64,000 bases of DNA. Origin: Ridgeia piscesae (lineage: Eukaryota > Annelida > Polychaeta > Sabellida > Siboglinidae). The position numbers and the translations under genes were made by a program. Position 1 is the stretch's first letter. Each line of letters begins with the position of its first letter. The DNA lies in contig JAODUO010000957.1 in NCBI GenBank assembly GCA_025642075.2, positions 1 through 64,000 on the forward strand, written 5' to 3'. Shown piece by piece: positions 49,801-58,085 of the stretch. The notes under the pieces are model-generated. The model made no database searches. It was given only the letters and a program-made list of their open reading frames with translations, and was not told the DNA's origin.

Positions 49801-51234
49801 TGACTGCAATTGGAAACATGATTTACAACTAACGTTACCAGCATGCATGTCTAAGTGTGCACATGACGTCACATGTACATTGTTTACAGACAGGAGAACG
49901 CAGAAGCATAACGTACAACATAATATACCAACTTTGTTTACACGTACGAAAACAAAACTGAACTAAACACGGATATACCAAAATACATGCATACGCAAGT
50001 GCACTGCCGAGGTATGCATTTAATTTGGGATATGTTTAATCTGCATTTGTTCACAAAAATAACTGCATTTACCAGTATAATATATACACGTACAATACAT
50101 ACATATGTATATATGCAGGAGCGGGATGACTAGCGATTTGGTGGAGGGATGTTCACTTTGGTTCCTCTGCTATTTTCCTAATGAGGATAGTGAATATCTA
50201 CAGTGTTTATCATTGTTGATATTCACGTGCTACTGTCTAGTTTGGGTGCTGCTAAATATGCGGGAGATTTTAAGTCTAACTAGGATGACTGCTTACACAT
50301 ATATGATTGATGTCTGTGCATTGAGTCGAGGAATGCACACACATTATTATATATAGTATTCTTCTGTTACGGTGCAAATGGACATTCATATGCGGCACCA
50401 TTGCAGGCTCGCAGTCATACCACCTACCTCATGTGATTGGATAATAATATTCCGCAGGTGTGGGCTGAGAAAATAATGATTTGTGAGCTTAGATATCTAG
50501 GTTCCTTTGACAAAATATATTTATATTATTTATCAATCACAACCTAAATGATTGTGATAATATTAACCTGTCTGTTTGAATATACTTTATTATGCTATTG
50601 AATGCTGACTGAACAGATGTATGAATGTCAGTATTTTTGTATAAATGTGTCAGGCTAAGTCTTGTATCATTTGACAATTTAAACATAGTTTCTTTAATAA
50701 ATCTAATGACAACAAACTAACACAATTAATACAAGTCACCGAAGAGCTCGTTCAAGTGAAGTAGAAGGATTCTAATTTAAAACTATGAACGGTTGTTTTT
50801 ATAGGAAAAAGCTGAAATATTACCAAATAGGTTTACAAATCAATTACAGTGAATATAGATTTATAAGTTAATATATCACTCATGGTATAAAATGTAATTC
50901 AGATTGGTAAACATAAGCTTTCAACACAATATCTTACCATGTACTGTATCTGAGTGGACGAGAAATTCGGTAACATCCATTTTGGCATGAGTGATGTCGC
51001 CCCGTTGGCTAGGGGGTTTGTAGCAAGGGCGCTGGAAACCAGGGGGCTTGTGGCAGGGGTAGGCATCAGTGCCTGTGGGCCGGGCAACATGCCCAATCCC
51101 TGGCCCGAACCAGGCAGCCCACCGAAGCCACTTCCTATAGCTGGCTGTCCGGTCACTCCAGCAGTCAATGACGTGTTGCTGGTATACGGAACATAGCCGT
51201 AGCCATTGACCATGCGATAGTAGACAACATTCAT
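16817..51234 (-). CDS. ZNF385: ZNF385-like zinc-finger protein gene, five exons, 3' end missing
   Basis: This is a spliced gene whose coding exons are 51234-50938, 42258-41853, 24178-22760, 21472-21389 and 16971-16817. Every intron is GT-AG, and the phases (0, 1, 1, 1, then 0) join without a break into 2361 nt or 787 codons. Fingers are U1-like C2H2 with C-X2-C-X12-H-X5-H spacing: C115/C118/H131/H137, C670/C673/H686/H692 and C717/C720/H733/H739; finger 4 starts at C772/C775. The finger 3 core (CxxCKVxxNSLxQLExH) and a DPVxKAV linker before finger 2 match the vertebrate ZNF385 family. From family knowledge, these are nuclear proteins that bind structured RNA or DNA, and ZNF385A modulates p53 target choice; function here is inferred. 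The terminal exon starting with the finger 4 histidines was not found. ZNF346 (JAZ) is an alternative but lacks this linker. Confidence 0.87.
17131..17380. repeat. (AT)n-rich microsatellite
   Basis: About 250 bp of TA dinucleotides with occasional breaks. Confidence 0.95.
17395..18380. repeat. Degenerate 20/40-bp minisatellite
   Basis: Best at 17741-17910, where GATGTCACCAAGGTGGTGTA recurs every 40 bp (17761, 17801, 17841, 17881) alternating with a related 20-mer (GGTGTCATTAGGGTAAAGTA). Similar but diverged GTGTCATTA/GGGGTAAA units extend over about 1 kb. Confidence 0.85.
18381..19371. other. Intronic, nothing recognised
   Basis: No gene or repeat structure recognised. Confidence 0.4.
19372..19690. 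repeat. Unclassified interspersed repeat A, copy 2
   Basis: Shares TTATGCAGGAT...GCCAGTCACACTTT with copy 3 and ATATCTATGG...GAAGACC, CTATCCGTCC and ATCTCTAC motifs with copy 1. Diverged, no coding. Confidence 0.7.
19829..19915 (-). repeat. L2-like LINE/SINE 3' tail
   Basis: An (ATA)n run followed by TATTTATTTGGTATAGCGCC and a GGCGCTT motif, the reverse of the TATAGCGC/TTATT 3' end typical of L2-type LINEs and dependent SINEs. Confidence 0.45.
20632..20860. repeat. Unclassified interspersed repeat A, copy 3
   Basis: The copy closest to copy 1, including AGCATAACTGATAATATCT, ACCCGTCCACC, TACCTATCCAAATGACGGGT and GGTCTCTGCAT. Confidence 0.75.
21389..21472 (-). CDS. ZNF385: ZNF385-like exon 4, most of zinc finger 3
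   Basis: An 84-bp exon. The acceptor is CCTTCCTTTGCAG and the donor AAAG|GTGGGC. It encodes residues 709-735 with split codons at both ends. It carries C717, C720 and H733 of finger 3 ([18 protein letters not shown]) and stops in the glycine codon between the two histidines. The second histidine (H739) is the third full codon of exon 5. Splitting the finger inside the H-X5-H turn agrees with the vertebrate protein alignment as I remember it. It is short enough to be missed by ab initio prediction. Confidence 0.88.
21473..22759 (-). other. Intron 3 of ZNF385-like gene (1.3 kb)
   Basis: The short intron between exons 3 and 4. Its only notable content is a 308-bp hAT-like MITE candidate (22250-22557). 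No other gene or repeat is recognised. Confidence 0.7.
22250..22557. mobile_element. hAT-like MITE candidate, 308 bp
   Basis: The ends are perfect 12-bp inverted repeats, CAGTGTTTCCCC at 22250 and GGGGAAACACTG ending at 22557, a terminus characteristic of hAT elements. The interior has no coding. An exact 8-bp target duplication is not visible, so the call rests on the ends. Confidence 0.6.
22760..24178 (-). CDS. ZNF385: ZNF385-like exon 3, long linker and zinc finger 2
   Basis: Residues 235-707 plus one base, 1419 bp. The acceptor is CTTTCTTTTCAG and the donor CAG|GTAGGT. About 420 residues of low-complexity sequence come first: Thr/Glu/Ser-rich, then an Arg/Gly/Asn/Ser segment, then Ala/Gly/Ser/Pro/Tyr-rich sequence. 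The linker [11 protein letters not shown] then precedes finger 2, C670-X2-C673-X12-H686-X5-H692, with the tail IKRAKS. The DPVxKAV linker immediately before finger 2 is a ZNF385 family signature. In vertebrate paralogues the region between fingers 1 and 2 is far shorter, so this exon accounts for most of the extra protein length. The final G pairs with CC of exon 4 to give alanine. Confidence 0.9.
24650..25080. other. GC-richer intronic patch
   Basis: Non-repetitive, more GC-rich than the surrounding intron, with overlapping open frames on both strands and no domain. It could be a conserved regulatory segment. Confidence 0.2.
28018..28110. repeat. (GT)n/(GC)n compound microsatellite
   Basis: GT units mixed with GCGT units. 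Confidence 0.95.
28135..28275. repeat. (AT)n with duplicated TACTTGATATTATAT
   Basis: AT dinucleotides followed by two copies of an ATACTTGATATTATATATAT segment. Confidence 0.9.
29038..29140. repeat. Interspersed repeat C, copy 1
   Basis: About 100 bp starting TTTCATAAAATATGAGGTCT and ending CTCTACCCTAAGTGAGTACA, repeated in the same orientation at 30208-30303. Confidence 0.85.
29284..29438. repeat. 20-bp tandem repeat, about eight copies
   Basis: Unit CCCCTCCCCTGGCTACAGTA with exact 20-bp period and only one or two changes per unit. Confidence 0.95.
30208..30303. repeat. Interspersed repeat C, copy 2
   Basis: Direct copy of the 29038-29140 segment with small changes. No terminal structure is visible. 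Confidence 0.85.
30735..31085. repeat. Degenerate CATCACACCCCCTACTA repeat
   Basis: C-rich units around ACTTCACACCCCCTACTA and CATCACACCCC recur with variable spacing over about 350 bp. Confidence 0.8.
34453..34539. repeat. (AT)n microsatellite
   Basis: TA dinucleotides with one TTT break. Confidence 0.95.
35799..35943. mobile_element. 145-bp hairpin, mariner-like MITE or hairpin RNA locus
   Basis: Arms 35799-35861 and 35881-35943 are reverse complements over 63 bp with about nine mismatches, around a 19-base loop. Outer ends are ACTTGGATACATGG and CCATGTATCCAAGT, and CTTGG...CCAAG is flanked by TA on both sides, as in Tc1/mariner MITEs. A transcript would fold into a long stem; without RNA evidence a MITE is the simpler reading. 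Confidence 0.7.
37447..37514. repeat. (AT)n microsatellite
   Basis: Uninterrupted TA units. Confidence 0.95.
39360..39873. repeat. (GGAC)n tetranucleotide block, 510 bp
   Basis: A GGAG run grades into GGAC units with scattered 1-3 base losses, then about 180 bp of pure GGAC. The 245-residue frame on minus (RPSV repeats) is a product of the repeat, although it stays open past the repeat end. Confidence 0.97.
41253..41490. repeat. 121-bp tandem duplication, nearly identical
   Basis: TGTTTCAGGGTTTAACTG begins at 41253 and again at 41374. The two copies differ at only one or two positions. The copies include AAACCCACGCTTGCTACTTG. A very recent local duplication in intron 2. Confidence 0.95.
41853..42258 (-). 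CDS. ZNF385: ZNF385-like exon 2, zinc finger 1 and acidic tail
   Basis: Residues 100-234 plus one base. The acceptor is a pyrimidine-rich tract ending TTCTAG and the donor is CAG|GTATGT. A basic stretch (TKTKTTKP) leads into finger 1, CETC-X12-H-X5-H (C115, C118, H131, H137), followed by the basic helix end LKKLRQQ typical of U1-like fingers. After the finger comes a Lys/Glu/Asp-rich and then Ser/Thr-rich tail with runs such as [14 protein letters not shown], likely disordered. It corresponds to the first finger of ZNF385B. The exon ends in phase 1, which exon 3 completes to a glycine codon. Confidence 0.88.
43231..43314. repeat. 40-44 bp tandem duplication
   Basis: TTTCTGTACATA...GAGATTGTACATATT.GACACCAATATA occurs twice in a row, one copy four bases shorter. 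Confidence 0.9.
43768..43980. repeat. (GT)n microsatellite with GTGTGG and GTAT variants
   Basis: Pure GT, then TGTGG variants, then TGTGTAT units, a zoned microsatellite. Confidence 0.95.
44434..44752 (+). mobile_element. tRNA-derived SINE, V-SINE/L2-tail type, copy 2
   Basis: The tRNA-like head has an A-box-like GGCTCAGGGGTAGA (44437) and a B-box GGTTCAAATTC, 36 bases apart. Then comes a central V-like domain (TTGCTCCAG, CAGCTGTATAAATGAGTACC) and a tail ending TGCGCTATATAAAA. It matches 2176-2500 on the opposite strand over about 250 bp. Pol III promoter boxes are recognisable. Its tail suggests use of an L2-like LINE. Confidence 0.8.
46058..47350. repeat. 48-bp minisatellite, about 27 units
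   Basis: Unit CTGTCACCATCGCCAGTAAT + GTGACACTTCCACAAACACACCTTCAAA. Almost every unit is identical; variants are CGCC or CACC at one site and small indels near 46262, 46840 and 46972. As 48 is divisible by three, one frame on each strand stays open ([16 protein letters not shown] on plus, [16 protein letters not shown] on minus). No start context or splice site ties it to a gene and it lies inside intron 1. Confidence 0.95.
47474..47545 (+). repeat. L2-like LINE/SINE 3' tail
   Basis: Sequence ending CATTATATAAATGC followed by TTTTATTATTATTC resembles the 3' terminus of L2-type elements. Only the tail is recognisable. Confidence 0.4.
48784..48839. repeat. 55-bp direct repeat, copy 1
   Basis: TTTTGATGAAATTATCCAAC...CTCCCTGTCAGGGTCGCAAT is repeated without change at about 49116-49171. 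Confidence 0.85.
49116..49171. repeat. 55-bp direct repeat, copy 2
   Basis: Identical to 48784-48839 in the same orientation; about 275 bp of unrelated sequence lies between. Confidence 0.85.
50938..51234 (-). CDS. ZNF385: ZNF385-like exon 1 (N-terminus)
   Basis: This exon encodes residues 1-99. The start is the ATG at 51234-51232, which sits in a strong Kozak context (ACCACCATGA); an in-frame TGA lies about 90 nt upstream, so no earlier in-frame start is available in this exon. The donor after the last codon reads ATG|GTAAGA. The protein begins [17 protein letters not shown] and then becomes a Gly/Pro/Ser/Ala-rich, probably disordered stretch without a zinc finger. The exon ends in phase 0, matching exon 2. 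The reading frame stays open for about 27 codons upstream of the ATG, so an alternative upstream splice cannot be fully excluded. Confidence 0.75.
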
Positions 51235-51690
51235 GGTGGTCACTCGTTGTGGTGACCGCTCGCTGTAGTAGTCGCTCGTGTGGTAGTCGTTGGCGTAGTC
51301 ACCGGCGATGTTTCCTCATCTCCAGTTTGAGGTGTGAGTAAGCTGGCCAGTTTGAAGCGGGTACTTATTAGCGAGGGTGAGGGTCGTCACATGTCTGCCC
51401 TGGTGGCCAGCCAACTGGCAATGTTTACACTGCTCTCTGGTGCACCTCTCCAACACAAGTCCGGACCAGTCCACTCGGCGGGGCGGGGGTGGAGGGTTGG
51501 AGGCAAGAACACCAGTGGGCAAAAAGAACACCCTAGCCGCTTCTCCCTGACCGGGGGTTGTGAAAAACCACGGAAAAACTATGAGGGAGTGCTGTTGTGT
51601 TGCCACCGACACATTCCGGAAGATCCCGATTCGGAATGCTCCCGGCGGTTATGGAACCCCACTGGGGTGAAAAACAGCATGTCGTCTGTG
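51235..51690 (-). other. GC-rich 5' leader / promoter-proximal region of ZNF385-like gene
   Basis: This stretch is clearly more GC-rich than the flanking AT-rich DNA and sits directly before the predicted start codon. Overlapping open frames on both strands (for example 51334-51702 on plus) have no recognisable domain and probably reflect composition. The most likely role is 5' untranslated leader plus proximal promoter. Confidence 0.4.
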
Positions 51691-51694
51691 TTCC

Positions 51695-51701
51695 CTTTAT
51701 A
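51695..51701 (-). promoter_or_regulatory. TATA-like box upstream of ZNF385-like start
   Basis: The minus strand reads TATAAAG, 460 bp upstream of the predicted start codon. The intervening 51235-51690 is more GC-rich than the surroundings and could be an unspliced 5' leader. It holds upstream ATG triplets and several short frames on both strands. No transcript data are available, so this is a candidate core promoter only. Confidence 0.3.
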
Positions 51702-51734
51702 ACAACTTCTCAGCTGCCCGACAGTTTAGGATGG

Positions 51735-53215
51735 ATAGAATGCACATTTCTGGTAAAATCTACGTGCATGGTACTAAATGTACACATAAATATCACTGTT
51801 ATCTATACTGAAATGAGAACATATATATTAAAATAAAGTTGATCTAACTACCAGTATCATCAGGTTAGTACAAAAACTGAACACCTCTGATTCAAGTGCT
51901 ATCAGAAATAGTGTTCAACACTTATCTAACCCTGCACAAAATATGCAATATAAATATCTAGAACAACCTTCCTATTGTTGGTTTGAACACCCTTTGCCAA
52001 AGCAAATACATACGACAAAAACTATATAATTGTTTGCATTATTGCAGACTCTGTCCGTGATGAAACCACGTAGGCATGAGTGTGTGCATGTGTTTACCCC
52101 ACACTGATCCCGTGTAGTTTTGTCTGCAACTAGACACATTGCTCAAACCATTCAACCTGTGATTTATTTCCCAGTCAAGAAAGCACCAACAGCATCACTA
52201 CTGGTCCATACAAACCAACTCAAGAACATTAAAGGGTTGACACATAAAATGTGACCTGGAATCTAACCGTGAACTAAATAGACCATGCTGGCATACGGTT
52301 GTTGGTCTTTGGAAATAGATGTGACACTTTTTACTATGAACTATACCTGAACATAAACATCAACATGTGTGCAGTGTGTCAGCAACATGTCTTTACTGCA
52401 GCTGAGAAAACAGTTGAAAGGAAATAAAAACACATCTTGGGCCATTTCCTACAACTTTTGCTGTTAGTCAAATTGACTATATGAAGGGGTCATGATTGAT
52501 TTTAAAAATTCACTTCTAATATGATCATAAATAACTTGTGTACATGTCGCAGCGAAATAGCTTCACATGGAGGAAGTGAAGTAAAAAATTATCATCAAAC
52601 AACCTGTGGTAGGCATTGCTAAATGATACGACAATCATCCATGCAAAATATCAGTTGTAAAAGTTAAATACTAAATTAAAAAACATTCTCAAATGACAGG
52701 TCAAATAATATGCATGGTTTCAAAGTCTGTACAAAACATGGGTGGTGTAATGATGTAAGTCTGTGGATGCAGTGAGGAGGCAGCGTGGTATTGGGACATT
52801 GAAGTGTACCTTCTATACTCAGAGAATAGGTCACAATGGTGAAATGAGAAAAAGCAAAGAAATTAACAAACTATGATAGAAAATGTTACATTATTAAATT
52901 ATGTTATTACACGTTTGTTACTGATTTTATTACATCATTAAACAATTCTGGTTTACAAACATTTCATTTTATTATTGATCAGGTCTCCCATCTTCAGTAT
53001 TTTCTACATCTGGTGTCACTGACATGGGAATCTGGCATTTATAAATTTCACAAGTATTGAACAATATTGAATCAGTACCAGTATTAATAATCGTGTCATC
53101 ATTATTTTTGTTCCGTTACGTTTTACTCACAACTGAGTTGATGAACAGAAGACAGTTTGGCAAAGTAGCACAGCTGATGTGATGACATAATGACTGGTTG
53201 GTAGGATGATATAAA
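51735..53215. other. Upstream of the gene, nothing recognised
   Basis: AT-rich DNA without coding or repeat signal. Confidence 0.4.
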
Positions 53216-53700
53216 TCAGTAGTACGTAGGGTGATATGCCATGTTTATCGATAGGGTGACATAGCATGGTTGTCAGTAGGGTGACATAGCATGGTTGTTG
53301 GCAGGGTGACATAGTATGGTTGTTGTTAGGGTGACATAGCATGGTTGTTGGTATGGTGATTGGTGACACAGCATGGTTGTTGTTAGGGTGACATAGCATG
53401 GTTGTTGGTAGGGTGACATAGCATGGTTGTTGGTAAGGTGACATAGCATGGTTGTTGGTATGGTGATTGGTGACACAGCATGGTTGTTGGTAGGGTGATT
53501 GGTGACATAGCATGGTTGTTGGTAGGGTGACATAGCATGGTTGTTGGCAAGGTGACATAGCATGGTTGTTGGTAGGGTGACATAGCATGGTTGTTGGTAG
53601 GGTGACATAGCATGGTTGTTGGTAAGGTGACATAGCATAGTTGTTGGTAGGGTGACATAGCATGGTTGTTTTTTAAGGTGACATAGCATGGTTGCTGGCA
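53216..53700. repeat. 25-bp minisatellite with 11-bp insertion variants
   Basis: Unit CATAGCATGGTTGTTGGTAG GGTGA recurs about 18 times. A variant with an extra GTGATTGGTGA element makes some units 36 bp. On minus it reads as NNHAMSPYQQPCYVTLPTTM-type repeats, which are artefacts. Confidence 0.93.
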
Positions 53701-53709
53701 GTGGCAGAG

Positions 53710-56455
53710 TGACATAGTATACATGACCCAGCCAGCAGGCTGCAGGAAGTGTCGAGTTAGTTGCAATGATGTCACAGTACAAGGAACGTGTAAAACAGCC
53801 TGGGAGTATGTCTGAGTATTTGGCAAATGTCTACCAATTAGAAGGAGTGACCAGCTGCTGCTTGAGGCAGTGGTCTCGCAGCAAAAATACATTTCCTGAT
53901 TGAAGACATTTGTTGGTGCTTAATTTAAAAAAATTCTGCTAATGTAGTTTTTGCTGAAGACATTTTCAATTCATGAAATATGTTGTTTGGTCTCAAGAAG
54001 TTCTATCATTATAATTTTAAGTGTTGAATTTCCAGTTTCACTATAACACAGGAGTTGATGATGATGAAAATTATTAACTTCATTTGCAAAGTATTCACGA
54101 TCTCAACCTCGGCTGCAGTAATATTATATTTAATAAACATAAGAATAACTGCTTATGTATCAATCTAACAACTGTTTGATTAAATTCATAGAATTCAAAC
54201 AGCTAGCTAATTGTGAGCAGGCAGCTGTGAATGAAAAGGGTTAATCTGTTGACAACTAAAGCTCAACAAGGCAAATTGGCTGCATGGTGCAAAGGTTAAT
54301 TTTCTGGGCAAACACCTGAGTTGTGTGTAAATACACTCACTGCACACCTGTGGGCAAACTATTGGCTCCATAACACCTGGTGGGGTGAGGGTGGTTGTGG
54401 TGGGGGGGGGGGGCAGTAAAAATAGACTGAAAGGGGTGTGCCTAGTTGCCTATACTGCCTAATAGGTGGCATGTATGCTATATTTGTTCAGAAATGTCTT
54501 GTTTGACATTGATTATTTAATTTATAAATAAAAATAGCATGTAATATGCTCAATTGGGGGTGGGATAAGTGCATCCCCCACATGCCGAGGTCCACTTTTC
54601 TATGTCTGTTCCCTTCCTTGAACCAACTGGTGGTGTACCTGGTAGTTCAAAATACACAAACGTAATTAAATTAGTTATTTGGTTATTTACTTAGATGTCT
54701 GTGATAGGCTTTTCTCATTGTTGGACACACAGACATAGTTAGTGGTGAACAACTGTCTCAGAAGGTGCTCAGTTTGGTTTCCTTGTGTATATTGCTAACT
54801 GTTTACTTTAAAAAAAACTGTGTGAGGTGAAACGTTATGATAATGGTAATATTTGTAACATGGATATCATTTTAACCAATAAACTAAATAAATCCAGTGG
54901 CCTTTAATTATTTAAAATATAATATAAATTGTTATTATAATGCCTGTTATGTGCCATGGATGTTGCGGGAAAGTGCCAAGTAAGCAATGCCCTTAAATTT
55001 TACTCCCGATCCATTTGAATACTGTTTTAATTTACTCTACATATTTTATATTCACTAAGATGAAGTTCAGCTGCCAATGACAGTTCAGTTGGAGAAAAAA
55101 ATGAATAAAAAATTGAAGCAAATTTTTCCTGAAATACTTGTTCAGTTAACTAATACAAATCATACATTCCTTAATTTTGCAAACACTACAACTAGAATAT
55201 CCACTGAATGGGAGTATTGCGGTCTGTCATCTGTCTGGAAAGATGCAAAGTTGGCACCTGCCTGGGTTGTACAAGGTCTGGGTGACTCAGGTTGCACCAA
55301 GGCATGTGTCATTTTGTCAGGGTAGTATTTACCATGGCTACATGTGTGTCATAGACAGGTGGAATTAATGCATGCCATGTAGCACCCATATGATGGGTCA
55401 CTGGTTCTGTACTAAAGTCTGACAGATACATTTACACTGACTTAAGAAGTGTAATGGTGGTGTAGGAATACCCTATTGGGGTCTCAAGACAGATGTGCCA
55501 ACACCCCCTAGTGATAGCTTGTAGTAGTGCCATTTTTTGTAAAACCAGGCACCTGTAACAGTCAATAATTTATTGTGTCATTAAATAGTCCAAAGTTCAC
55601 AAATTAAAGAGAATTTTCATCACATCAGCAAATTATAGCTGTATGTGTAATATCCAAAATGCATTTTTTATTAGAAAATGTGCTTTATTAACCACTAATG
55701 ACAACTTATTAACCATTAATGACAATGACAGTATGTCAACATCATAATTTGCTGAAATGTAATTGGCTAAAATGCCTGCTTATGATGGGAGGTTGAGACA
55801 AGGAGAAGGGTCTAATATTATCATAAACGTATTGAACTATGTACTGCCCATCAAATAGTGATTAACTATACATTTTATATATGCATGTAGTTTTGTTCAT
55901 AATTTAAATATTTTTTAAACGAATGAAAACTTTTAAATAATAAACATTTAAATAATAAACAGCAACTGTAGTGGGGGGAGGGACTGATCACAACTTCTTG
56001 CGTTGTTCGTTTGAATGTGGGTGCACAACTTTATATTTGGTTCCAAAATACAAGCGGCAAAAGAATTTTGATTAAATGAAATTCCTACTACTGTACACTG
56101 TACTACTTTTAAACACCAGCCCTGACCTGAGAAAATGATTCTAGGTAACACTAACAGGTAACATACAACGTTGCTTTAAGATTCACTGCATTGGGACCCA
56201 CTATACAACAGCACAGAACTGGTAGAGTATGTTTACGTTGTTATTTCTGTCCATTTGTTGTACTTTAGTCCAACAACTGTAAACAAGATGAAAACAGCCA
56301 AGCATGCAGTGTTCCATGTCAACAAAGCAAGCCTACTTCCTACAGATGCCCATTCTGGTAGTCCTATATATGCTGCTTCACACATGTCAATCAATTGTGG
56401 GGGAGTTTCTCTACCTGGGTGGTAGCTATTTGTAGTTTGTACAGTAGTCCCACAT
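53710..56455. other. No gene recognised; poly-G run near 54402
   Basis: AT-rich with a G tract of about 11-12 at 54402. The frame 55077-55325 (plus) has a Lys-rich start and no known domain. Confidence 0.4.
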
Positions 56456-56570
56456 TACCTCACGGACACTGGCAAATCCTGCCGTAATTTCACTTTTTTT
56501 TAAACAACTGCAAATTTGTATTTCTATTTATTTTGTGTTAATATAAGTTTAATTTGAATAGTTTTTATAA
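56455..56570. repeat. Interspersed repeat B, copy 2
   Basis: Begins CCTCACGGACACTGG, then AATCCTGCCGTAATT and AAACAACTGCAAATTTG. More diverged than copy 3. Confidence 0.8.
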
Positions 56571-56639
56571 TAGAGCATTATTTGATAAAAAGGTAACCTT
56601 ATTTTATTTGTATGTTATTTGTGTGGGCTAAACAATGCT

Positions 56640-56757
56640 GCCACCTCACGGACACTGGTTAATCCTGCCTTAATTCTTATTTTATAAACAACTGTAAATT
56701 AGAATATTTACTTATTTTTGTGTTAATATAAGTTCAATGTTGAATACTTTTCATAGG
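56640..56757. repeat. Interspersed repeat B, copy 3
   Basis: Begins CCACCTCACGGACACTGG and ends TTGAATACTTTTCATA. Very close to copy 1 at 11640-11752. A third CCACCTCACGGA.CCTGG start lies at about 56908 without the body. Confidence 0.8.
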
Positions 56758-57087
56758 ATATAATTATCTTGTAAAAGTATATCGTTATTTTAATTTCGTA
56801 GTTGGCCTGAGAGCCAATTAGTGTCTCTACCCTAATCTGGGGTAAGGCCTAACAAATGCAGAGCCTTTCTCTCCCCAGGCAGAGTTGAGGGGCTTAAAAG
56901 TGCTGCCACCTCACGGAGCCTGGGTAACCGAGGCTAGGGTAGGGTGTGTGTATTGCATAAGGACGTCCGATTGCATAATACAGCATGTTACAGGAGCCAA
57001 TGGCAATGCAGCCTGCAGAGTAATCACTCAACCATAAGTCATTCTAGATGCGACCCGATAAATTCCTACGACAAAATTCAATAATAT

Positions 57088-57306
57088 TTATCCAGCCAAA
57101 TTTGTTTCTGTGAAATATATTTTTATTGTACCAGTTCTTCCATCTACCGGGTAATTTGTGAACTGCACAGTAGTACTAGTAGACCCCCAAACATTCATTC
57201 TCGCATATTCGCTCCAATATTCATATTTCTCATACAAGTGCGCAAAAATACGTACTGCAACGTTCGGTAATTCATCGTCGTCGTCATCTAATTTCATAAA
57301 CTGCAT
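57088..57306 (-). CDS. Unrecognised 72-residue ORF, possible first exon
   Basis: I do not recognise it. The frame starts MQFMKLDDDDDELPNVAVRI and has an aromatic-rich middle (YEKYEYWSEYARMNVW). About 80 bp upstream the minus strand has AAAATGGCTGCG, which fits the YY1-type motif (AANATGGCNGC) common near transcription starts. A possible donor (GCA|GTACGT) lies after codon 18. It may be a 5' exon of a gene running left, or a chance frame. Confidence 0.25.
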   Translation of the reverse strand: MQFMKLDDDDDELPNVAVRIFAHLYEKYEYWSEYARMNVWGSTSTTVQFTNYPVDGRTGTIKIYFTETNLAG

Positions 57307-57800
57307 GACTGTAACAGTTTGTAGTCATCTGATTTACGGCTGGTGGTTTGTACCCTGAAAAATTGTTTCATTGAAAGTGAAACGCAGCCATTTTATTTCG
57401 TCCTAATCCGCTTAGCGGCGCTGGTAAACACAGCGCTGTCAGAATAAACCACAACGAGGCGCCACTGTTTATTCCACGTTTTCGGTGAGACATAAGCATA
57501 GTCAGTGTCAGTACTCGGTAATACTGATAGTATACTAGACATTGTTATTATGATGGATTGCACTAATAGTGCGCTTCAGGCTTAACTTTGTATCTGGAAG
57601 AAGGTAGATCACGGAAATAAAAAAATAATTTTGTGTGTGCAGTACCACGAAATGTTTTCACTCCCAAGTTCATAGCATACAAATAAGGTTTCATGATTTT
57701 GCGGCGGTATTCACTTGCGAATATGCGAATATTTCTTTAAAGGAATAGTTTATATACAGGGAATATGGCACATCTGCACACTGCGACACTTCGGCCCTAT
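57307..57800. other. Promoter-like unique region
   Basis: Contains the YY1-like motif near 57385 and GC-richer DNA (57405-57500). No gene is proven on either strand. Confidence 0.25.
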
Positions 57801-57801
57801 A

Positions 57802-57805
<4 letters not shown>

Positions 57806-57832
<27 letters not shown>

Positions 57833-57847
57833 GTGTGTGTGTGTGTG

Positions 57848-57879
<32 letters not shown>

Positions 57880-57910
57880 TGCGTGTGCGTGCTGCGTGCG
57901 TGCGTGCGTG

Positions 57911-57970
<60 letters not shown>

Positions 57971-57972
57971 TG

Positions 57973-58008
<36 letters not shown>

Positions 58009-58031
58009 TGTGCGTGCGTGCGTGCTGCGTG

Positions 58032-58071
<40 letters not shown>

Positions 58072-58076
58072 TGGTG
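57806..58076. repeat. Compound microsatellite (GTAT, GT, GCGT)
   Basis: GTAT units, then GT, then about 180 bp of GCGT tetranucleotides with a few breaks. Confidence 0.97.
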
Positions 58077-58085
58077 GTGTGAAAC

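Larger units (their letters stand above)
42259..50937 (-). other. Intron 1 of ZNF385-like gene (8.7 kb)
   Basis: It contains a 40-44 bp tandem duplication, a GT-rich microsatellite, a SINE copy, an L2-like tail, the 48-bp minisatellite and a 55-bp direct repeat. The rest is AT-rich DNA without a recognisable gene. Confidence 0.7.

Noticed and set aside
51316..51702. ORFs on both strands in the GC-rich region upstream of exon 1
   Set aside because: No domain; explained by GC-rich leader and promoter sequence.
53127..53892. Three overlapping minus-strand ORFs with AMSPYQQPCYVT repeats
   Set aside because: Products of the 25-bp minisatellite in different frames.
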